From NCBI GenBank assembly GCA_023436925.1, contig JAEZHJ010000152.1:1-5451 (forward strand): DNA of 5,451 nt. The letters run 5' to 3'. This document shows positions 1-4,278 of this stretch, one piece after another. Numbering within the stretch: position 1 is the first letter of the stretch; each line of letters begins with the position of its first letter. The position numbers and the translations under genes are program-made. This DNA is from Actinomycetes bacterium (GTDB lineage Bacteria > Actinomycetota > Actinomycetes > Propionibacteriales > Propionibacteriaceae). The notes beneath the pieces were generated by a model, which was given only the letters and a program-made list of their open reading frames with translations, was not told where the DNA came from and did no database searches.

Positions 1-1
1 G

Positions 2-904
2 CTTGTCGAGTTCAAGACGGGCCCGCAGAACCCGGACTTTCGCCACGCGTTGGCGCAGGCGATCGACTACGGCTCGGATCTGTGGCGTCTCAGCGTCGAG
101 GACTTTGACCGCGGGGTCGTCCAACGCTATCTGGCGAGTGGCCGCGTGGACCCGACCTACCGCGGGGCGAGAACACTGTCCGAGGCGATCGAGCGAACCT
201 CTTGGCACCTGACCCACGACGACCGAACCGCGCTTCTCGAGCGGCTCGCCGAGGTGCTCCAAACAGGCGACTTCATCTTCGTCATCGCCGCACAGCGGTT
301 CACCGAGTCGATGAAGAACAGCCTCGACTACCTCAACGCCACCATGCGACGCGGACGCTTCTTCCTCGTGGAGGTGATCCAGCTGACCGGCGCAGAACTT
401 GTCGCACACGCCGCCCAGGTGGTCGCCGCGCCAGCTCGCGGGAACGCTGCCCGCTCGACGACCGAAGGTGCCCGGAAAGAGGTCGAGGAGGCCGAGTACC
501 TCTCCAGCATCGAAGACGCCGCCTACCGTGAGGCCGTCCGCAGCTTGATCGCACGGTGCGAGGCTTTGGGCGTTGAGGTGAAATGGCGCTCAAGAGGTGC
601 GGCGCTGCGAATCGACACGCCCGATCGACGCCAACCCCTGGCAATCGGATGGATGCTCCCCGAGGGCAGTCACTGGCAGGCCGCGCGTTACGTCACCCTT
701 GGTGTCGACCCGACGTCGCTGGCGCAGACACCCTCGGTCTCGGACGCTGTCCTCACGTATGCCGATCAGGTTAAGTCAATCCGGGGCGGTGTCGCGCCAA
801 AGAGTTCACTCAATGCAGCAACGTTCAGCCCCGCGGTCCTGCCGAACGTGCTGGCAGATGTGGACGCTGCACTCACTGCCCTCGTGGACCGGCTCGGAGC
901 ATAA
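2..904 (+). CDS. PD-(D/E)XK nuclease-superfamily protein, C-terminal part (5' end outside window)
   Basis: The frame is open to the left edge and ends at TAA 902-904, giving 300 visible residues. The first codons read LVEFKTG, an E-x-K pair (E3, K5) after a hydrophobic strand. It is followed by an NPDFR...AxAQAIDYGSDLW segment. This arrangement is typical of PD-(D/E)XK nuclease-fold proteins, where E-x-K completes the metal site and the next helix carries a Q-x-x-x-Y motif. The upstream acidic residue must lie before the window. TTG at 50 could be read as a start, but it falls inside this conserved segment and would remove the catalytic pair, so I treat the gene as truncated by the window. 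A second region at about 80-125 (FIFVIAAQRFTESMKNSLDYLN) is a conserved strand-helix of such uncharacterised proteins. The C-terminal part (about 175-300) is mixed alpha/beta without a recognised motif. Role unknown: DNA cleavage is suggested by the fold, and defence or repair is only a guess. There are no transmembrane segments. Confidence 0.72.
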   Translation, partial: LVEFKTGPQNPDFRHALAQAIDYGSDLWRLSVEDFDRGVVQRYLASGRVDPTYRGARTLSEAIERTSWHLTHDDRTALLERLAEVLQTGDFIFVIAAQRFTESMKNSLDYLNATMRRGRFFLVEVIQLTGAELVAHAAQVVAAPARGNAARSTTEGARKEVEEAEYLSSIEDAAYREAVRSLIARCEALGVEVKWRSRGAALRIDTPDRRQPLAIGWMLPEGSHWQAARYVTLGVDPTSLAQTPSVSDAVLTYADQVKSIRGGVAPKSSLNAATFSPAVLPNVLADVDAALTALVDRLGA

Positions 905-921
905 CGGCCCTTTCTCCGGCC

Positions 922-1045
922 GGGCTCACTTCGGCTACTTGTTTCATTGACCTCAGGGTCGGCCTGGCCGAGGCTCGGCCTTAGGTGCCTGGGGTTGTCG
1001 CTCTCATTTCGGCTGCTGCCCTCGGGTTGGCTCTCATTTGGCCTG
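922..1045. repeat. Three short direct repeats resembling IS21-family terminal repeats
   Basis: Repeats read GGGCTCACTTCGGCT (922-936), GCTCTCATTTCGGCTG (1000-1015) and GCTCTCATTTGGCCTG (1030-1045). The first ten bases of the second and third are identical and they start exactly 30 bases apart, about three helical turns. Flanking bases also match (GGTTG before both). IS21-family elements carry several spaced repeats of roughly this type at each end, which bind the transposase. I infer that an IS21-type end was left here. No IstA or IstB coding sequence is visible. The first copy is more divergent and may be coincidental. Confidence 0.4.
966..980 (+). terminator. Weak hairpin downstream of the nuclease-like gene
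   Basis: GGCCGA (966-971) pairs with TCGGCC (975-980) around a 3-base loop, 62 bases after the stop of the preceding gene. It is followed only by TTAGG, with no T-tract. It could end transcription in a high-GC host, where T-tracts are often short, but could equally be chance in GC-rich DNA. Confidence 0.22.
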
Positions 1046-1154
1046 CGCGACCCCGGGCTCCGCACCTGATGGGCGGGAGTGGCTCAAGAGGGGTTTGCCG
1101 AGCTCGAAGTAGCGTTGCCCTCCCTGCTCGAACAACTCGAGATGGGAGCAGGGC
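1046..1154 (+). ncRNA. Candidate bridge-RNA leader of the IS110 element
   Basis: This is the non-coding leader directly upstream of the IS110-type transposase. In IS110-group elements studied in the literature (for example IS621), the 5' non-coding end is transcribed into a bridge RNA whose loops pair with donor and target DNA. Here the stretch can fold in competing ways. GAGGG (1088-1092) pairs with CCCTC (1118-1122), and CCCTGCTC (1122-1129) pairs with GAGCAGGG (1146-1153). I cannot set the exact left end of the element or identify guide loops, and with the right end missing the element cannot now move by itself. The call rests on position and family knowledge, not on a sequence match. Confidence 0.33.
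1122..1153 (+). promoter_or_regulatory. Hairpin that covers the transposase ribosome-binding site
   Basis: CCCTGCTC (1122-1129) is perfectly complementary to GAGCAGGG (1146-1153), giving an 8-bp stem with a 16-base loop. The stem ends one base before ATG 1155. The likely Shine-Dalgarno GGGAG (1144-1148) lies at the loop-stem border and is partly paired, so folding would lower translation of the transposase. The hairpin itself is seen directly; its regulatory effect is inferred. Confidence 0.45.
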
Positions 1155-1903
1155 ATGGACGAGTCCGTGGTTGTGATCGGGATGGATCCGCACAAGCGGT
1201 CGGCCACGATCGAGGTGATGGCTGGGGATGAACAGATCCTGGGCCGGGGTCGGTTCGACACCGACGCTGCCGGATACAAGGCGATGATGCGCCACGTCAA
1301 GCAGTGGCCGGCACGGACCTGGGCCGTGGAGGGCTGTCAGGGCATCGGTGGCCACATCGCGCGCCGGCTGGTGATGGCCGGAGAGACAGTGGTGGATGTG
1401 CCGCCGAAGTTGTCGGCCCGGGCCCGGGTGTTCGCCACCGGTCAGGGTCGCAAGACCGACGCCACCGACGCCCACTCGATCGCGCTGGTCGGGGTGCGGA
1501 TGGCCGGGTTGCGGCCGGTCGCGAACAACGACCAGCTCGCCATCTTGCGGATGCTGGTCGACCGGCGCCGCTCGATCGGGGAGGATCACACCCGGATGAC
1601 CTCCCAGCTCCACCAACTGCTGCTCGACCTGATCCCTGGTGGGGCGAAGAAGGACTTGTCCGCCGCCCAAGCCAAGGCCCTGCTCGCCGGGGTCCGGCCA
1701 CGCGATGAGGTCGGCAAGATGCGCCGCCGGATCGCTGCCGAGCTCATCGCCGATCTCGAACGGCTGTATCAACGCAAGAAGGCCGCCAACAAGGAACTCC
1801 TCGCGCTCCTCAAAGCCACAGGCACCACCCTGACCCAGCTCACCGGGATCGGCCCCTCGTCCGCGGCCCGGCTCCTGGTCGAGGTCGGCGACATCACCAG
1901 GTT

Positions 1904-1957
1904 TGAACCGCCCCGGCGTGTCCGGAGACTCCAAGCCTTGGGAAGGTTGGAGTCAGG
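1904..1957 (+). mobile_element. Left-end remnant of an IS3-family element
   Basis: From 1904 the sequence opens with TGAACCGCCCCGG, then CCGGAGACTCC. From memory this resembles the terminal inverted repeat and leader of actinobacterial IS3-family elements, which begin with TG. Downstream, GGAAGG...GGAGTC (1941-1954) resembles the ribosome-binding region normally followed by the ATG of orfA. Here the next bases are AGG, and no orfA-like coding follows, so the element is broken off at about its start codon. The junction with the IS110 transposase is sharp: codon 250 is TTT where the family would use TTC, its last T being the first base of the IS3 end. No second IS3 end or target duplication is visible. 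Confidence 0.45.
1927..1954 (+). repeat. Inverted repeat (bulged 12-bp hairpin) in the IS3-like leader
   Basis: GACTCCAA (1927-1934) pairs with TTGGAGTC (1947-1954), and CCTT (1936-1939) pairs with AAGG (1943-1946). One bulged G (1935) and a GGG loop complete it. The stem would bury the GGAAGG and GGAG ribosome-binding motifs of the presumed lost orfA. Such leader hairpins can limit transposase translation when an element is read from outside. It has no T-tract, so I do not call it a terminator. Confidence 0.5.
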
Positions 1958-2160
1958 TCCTCCTGATCACCTGCCACGTCGGTGCGCCCCACTCCATAGG
2001 TGTCACCGGTTGGACCCGGAGCAACTTGTCGTCAGGGATTCGCCGCCGCCAGGAACTCCAGCCAGAACGAGCGACTACGTCAGGCCATCGGGTCCCCACC
2101 ACTTGTCAGACTGGAGGGTCACCGCACTAGGCTCTGCTTGAGCCGTTCGTTGGGGGTGCC
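1958..2160 (+). other. Non-coding stretch between IS remnants and the membrane-gene pair
   Basis: No gene is supported here. Frames that cross this stretch are continuations of the broken transposase or short, arginine- and proline-rich readings with no family resemblance. It probably represents the original sequence upstream of the gene at 2161, joined to the IS remnant at about 1957. Its right part holds a possible promoter (2103-2133). Confidence 0.5.
2103..2133 (+). promoter_or_regulatory. Possible sigma-70-type promoter of the two-gene membrane operon
   Basis: TTGTCA (2103-2108) matches the -35 consensus at four of six positions (TTGACA). TAGGCT (2128-2133) fits the TAnnnT form of actinobacterial -10 boxes. 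The spacer is 19 bases, slightly long. Transcription would start near 2140 and leave a leader of about 20 bases before GTG 2161. This is pattern matching only. Confidence 0.3.
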
Positions 2161-2586
2161 GTGGCAGCCAGGTCAATCTGGGGGAGCATTACAGCCGTTG
2201 TTTTGGGCGGGATGACGGCGTGGGCTGCGTCCCTTCTGGTTCAGGGGGTACCCGCGACGGCCGCCGAATGGGACGCACTCGCCGCGCCGGTTCAGGCTGC
2301 GGCGTACTACGGACTTGATCTCTACACCGCGCACCACATGTGTGAGATCGACGATCCCGAGGGATATGGAAGGAGTCTGGCGGACTTCGGCGCACTCACG
2401 GGTACAGCGATCACCCACAAAATACACGGAGACATAGTCGTCGTTACTGCGACCAAGAACGTTCGGCTGGGCATCATGGAGGGACCTTTCGAGTCCTCGG
2501 TATCGACCGATCTCTCCTCGGCGCAGTCCCAGTACGAATATGAGCGGTCCGAAGTCTGTGCTCTTCTCGCAGCGGCGCTGAGGTAG
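2161..2586 (+). CDS. Small membrane-anchored or secreted protein of unknown function
   Basis: This encodes 141 residues with no family I recognise. The GTG start is set by GGGGG (2152-2156) four bases upstream and by an in-frame TAG at 2128-2130. ATG at 2212 (residue 18) is possible but would cut the hydrophobic segment and has no well-spaced ribosome-binding site. Residues 6-28 are a hydrophobic helix after one arginine, so the protein is either anchored with its C-terminus outside or secreted after cleavage near PATA-AEW (31-37). The remaining part, about 105 residues, is soluble and mixed. It has a helix at about 36-58, two cysteines (C61, C133) that could form a disulfide, and a strand-like IVVVTAT (92-98). 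The gene is followed after one codon by the 454-aa membrane-protein gene, in the same frame, so both are likely co-translated. ATA and other A/T-ending codons are more frequent than in flanking genes. Function unknown. Confidence 0.7.
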   Translation: MAARSIWGSITAVVLGGMTAWAASLLVQGVPATAAEWDALAAPVQAAAYYGLDLYTAHHMCEIDDPEGYGRSLADFGALTGTAITHKIHGDIVVVTATKNVRLGIMEGPFESSVSTDLSSAQSQYEYERSEVCALLAAALR

Positions 2587-2592
2587 GCGATG
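2580..2592 (+). promoter_or_regulatory. Ribosome-binding site overlapping the end of the upstream gene
   Basis: GAGG (2580-2583) lies six bases before ATG 2590 and overlaps the last codons of the preceding gene, whose stop TAG is at 2584-2586. It fixes the start of the second gene and makes translational coupling likely, since ribosomes ending on the first gene stop beside the second start. Confidence 0.6.
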
Positions 2593-3954
2593 CTCGAGCC
2601 CGGGTCTAGAGCGAACACTGGCCAGCCCATTGCCCAGCCGAAGCCTCGGGGCATGGTAATGCGCGGGCTTGTAGCCGTCTTCGCGCCGGTCGGCCGACGC
2701 ACGACCATTCTCGGGCTCCTCAGCGCTCTGGCGTTCACGGCCTTCTTCCTACGACCGGCTTGGCTGGGCCTATTGGACGGCAGCGGTGGCATTTACTGGC
2801 CCGCCCTGCTTCCCGGCCTTATTGGGGCACACCTTCTGGTCGTGCACACGGCGGCTCTCATAAGGTACGTCCTTCGGCGTACTCGCGGCTGGCTCAACCG
2901 ATATGGGGAGCAACTCTTCACCGCCATCGTTGGTGCGGCCATCGCGCTGTACGGCCTCTCCCTCCTCTCTTTGCCGGCAGGAAGTGGAGCGTCAGCAACT
3001 GGCGGAGTCGCCGTGGTCACCGCGGGCGTCGACTCCTTGACCCTCAACGCTCTCAACGCCGGACGCATCGGAACTCCAGGCGAGTATCTAAAGCTTGAGC
3101 TGACTGGCGTGGCAAACTCCGATCGCCCCTACCTTGCCTTGATCTCAAGTGGCGATGTCCGGATCGATAGGCTCGGTTCAAGCAACGGATTCACCGTCGT
3201 GGCAGATGCTGAAGGATCCGTTCCTTACATCGACCGATTGATTGCTGCCGAGCCTGGAGCAGTGCCTTTCACCGTTGGGGTTGGAGGCATAGAGCTATCG
3301 CCTGGTCGAGTCAGTCTGACCGCTTCCGCGCCATGGTTTGAGCCCACAGACGTCGCCGTTCATGTGGTGCCATTGGCCGACCACGCCGGTCCTTTCACGA
3401 CGAGGCTCGTCGCGCACATGGACTCGTTCTACGCCAGGCAGACCGATCCGACCCAAGGGGACCTTCTTCAACTCGGCTGCGCATCGGACCTGTTCAGCAG
3501 GAGCTACAACTACAACGAGGGCGTTGGGCTCCGGAATCTAGTTAGCATCGCCTCCCGAAGCGATATCACCTGGTCGGTGCCGCGCCGGTGCGACGCGCAT
3601 TTGTTTATCGGTCGTGTTGACACTGACGGAGAGTTGACGATCGCCGGCAAATCCATCGAGGGTCGGCTGCGTGACATCCGAATGGACGGAGAGTCATTCT
3701 TCCCCTCAGAGCCGGCGTTCGCGTCTGGCTCAACAAGTCTGACCCTGCCAGACACCACGTGGCGCTTCGTTTCATCGGACGCGGGGGAGCGGATCAGGAG
3801 GGGCGACTACTGGGCGGCCATCTGGATTGCGCTAGGGCTTGGATGGTTGGGATCGGCCGCCTTCGGCTTCTACGGGATATGGACGGCGCCCAAGCCGAGA
3901 CGAACGTTTGGCGACGCGTCGGACCCCGCCTCAGGCGCTAGCGCGGGGCCCTGA
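2590..3954 (+). CDS. Four-pass membrane protein with large extracytoplasmic domain, function unknown
   Basis: This encodes 454 residues with no recognised family. Predicted membrane helices are about 38-55, 69-92, 107-128 and 407-430. Charged stretches fit the positive-inside rule: RR at 36-37, RRTRGWLNR at 96-104 and PKPRR at 434-438 all fall on the cytoplasmic side. Residues 130-405 therefore lie outside the membrane as one domain. That domain looks beta-rich, with many alternating hydrophobic runs, and has two cysteines (C297, C334) that could pair. An N-terminal cytoplasmic tail of about 35 residues is proline- and glycine-rich, and so is the C-terminal tail. ATG 2590 is chosen because GAGG precedes it by six bases. 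ATG at 2653 and 2659 are alternatives that would shorten only the tail. It is the second gene of an apparent operon with the 141-aa exported protein, a possible partner at the cell surface. Codons such as ATA, AGG and CTA suggest a different origin from the flanking genes. A sensor, transport accessory or envelope role is possible, but nothing decides it. Confidence 0.72.
   Translation: MLEPGSRANTGQPIAQPKPRGMVMRGLVAVFAPVGRRTTILGLLSALAFTAFFLRPAWLGLLDGSGGIYWPALLPGLIGAHLLVVHTAALIRYVLRRTRGWLNRYGEQLFTAIVGAAIALYGLSLLSLPAGSGASATGGVAVVTAGVDSLTLNALNAGRIGTPGEYLKLELTGVANSDRPYLALISSGDVRIDRLGSSNGFTVVADAEGSVPYIDRLIAAEPGAVPFTVGVGGIELSPGRVSLTASAPWFEPTDVAVHVVPLADHAGPFTTRLVAHMDSFYARQTDPTQGDLLQLGCASDLFSRSYNYNEGVGLRNLVSIASRSDITWSVPRRCDAHLFIGRVDTDGELTIAGKSIEGRLRDIRMDGESFFPSEPAFASGSTSLTLPDTTWRFVSSDAGERIRRGDYWAAIWIALGLGWLGSAAFGFYGIWTAPKPRRTFGDASDPASGASAGP
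3921..3950 (+). terminator. Possible terminator hairpin overlapping the 3' end of the membrane gene
   Basis: CCCCGC (3924-3929) pairs with GCGGGG (3943-3948), extended by GG/CC across a bulged A, with a 13-base loop. It is followed by CTGAGTTTCCCC. A competing 10-bp palindrome GCGCTAGCGC sits at 3935-3944. The T-run is short and the stem lies inside the last coding codons, so this is a weak candidate for the operon's end. Confidence 0.3.
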
Positions 3955-4278
3955 GTTTCCCCAACGGCACGGGTGCCTCCGCCTTGATGGTGCGATGAGT
4001 TGCCTCTCACGGCGGCTCAGCGATGGTTCCGGATTGTTCTGTGAGCCAGACGTCCTCGACACACATGGGCCGCCGAACCCGTACCCCCAACTTGTAGGGT
4101 CGGCGCCAACGAACGCGCGGTGTGGCCAATTCTGGCTCAAGTCGCTCATCGGCAGATACGTATGTTGTTGACGGCTTGAGGCGCGAGTGCTGCATGAGGC
4201 TGGCGTCGTAGACAACCGTCCCGCGTAAGCCCAGTCGGCTGGCATCGAAATGGCGCACGGACCGTCGAGGCCGCAATC
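3955..4278. other. Convergent intergenic stretch with no confident gene
   Basis: These 324 bases lie between the ends of two genes that face each other, so no promoter is needed here. A minus-strand reading runs from TTG 4282 to 4007 (91 residues, 17 or so arginines). It overlaps the primase stop by a TTGA, but has no ribosome-binding site and no recognisable domain, and its third-position GC is only moderate. It could be a gene remnant or chance. An AT-containing palindrome ATACGTAT (4156-4163) stands out in this GC-rich setting, but has no partner copy. I see no tRNA, no long repeat and no clear IS end. Confidence 0.45.

Larger units (their letters stand above)
1046..1903 (+). mobile_element. 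IS110-family insertion sequence, right part missing
   Basis: The remnant comprises the non-coding leader and the first 249 codons plus two bases of the transposase. Homology to the family is lost after residue 249-250, and the rest of the gene and the right end are absent. The left boundary is approximate: I placed it after the third IS21-like repeat, and it could lie up to about 60 bases either way. IS110 elements have no or very short terminal inverted repeats, so no repeat marks the end. An IS3-type terminus begins at 1904 and is the likely cause of the disruption. Confidence 0.6.
1155..2141 (+). pseudogene. IS110-family transposase, truncated with an unrelated tail
   Basis: The first 250 residues are a clear IS110-type transposase (DEDD/RuvC-like, formerly pilin-gene-inverting family). 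The acidic centre is complete: D11 in IGMDPHKRSATIEV, E59 in WAVEGCQGIG, and D102 and D105 in GRKTDATDAHSIA. A coiled-coil-like helical region follows (about 190-222), then a helix-hairpin-helix-like LTGIGPSSAARLLVEVGDITRF (229-250) that opens the C-terminal Tnp domain (PF02371-type). Family members run to roughly 400 residues and go on to a conserved serine motif that acts as the recombination nucleophile. Here that part is gone. Residues 251-328, read to TGA 2139-2141, are arginine- and proline-rich with no family resemblance, because the frame runs into an IS3-like end and then unrelated DNA. ATG 1155 has GGGAG six bases upstream. The protein should be inactive, since the serine domain is required. 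Its intact N-terminal part could still bind RNA or interfere with related elements, but that is speculation. Confidence 0.88.

Noticed and set aside
50..904. TTG at position 50 as the start of the nuclease-like gene
   Set aside because: The frame is open upstream and the E-x-K motif lies before this codon.
905..1154. CRISPR array or tandem repeat cluster
   Set aside because: Only three short imperfect copies with unequal spacing (78 and 30 bases). This fits IS-end repeats, not a CRISPR array.
981..1934. A long minus-strand open frame (317 codons) antisense to the transposase
   Set aside because: It lies opposite a clear IS110 coding frame and is rich in Gly, Pro, Asp and His, as expected from the complementary reading of high-GC codons. 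No family resemblance.
2322..2792. A minus-strand frame of 156 codons opposite the two membrane genes
   Set aside because: It spans the junction of two well-supported plus-strand genes with ribosome-binding sites and shows no domain.
4168..4200. Plus-strand promoter starting at TTGACG 4168
   Set aside because: No TAnnnT-type -10 box at 16-19 bases downstream, and no plus-strand gene follows.
3955..4278. tRNA gene or attachment site in the convergent gap
   Set aside because: No cloverleaf with a GTTCRANNC-type T-arm could be found, and no direct repeat pairs with another site in the window.
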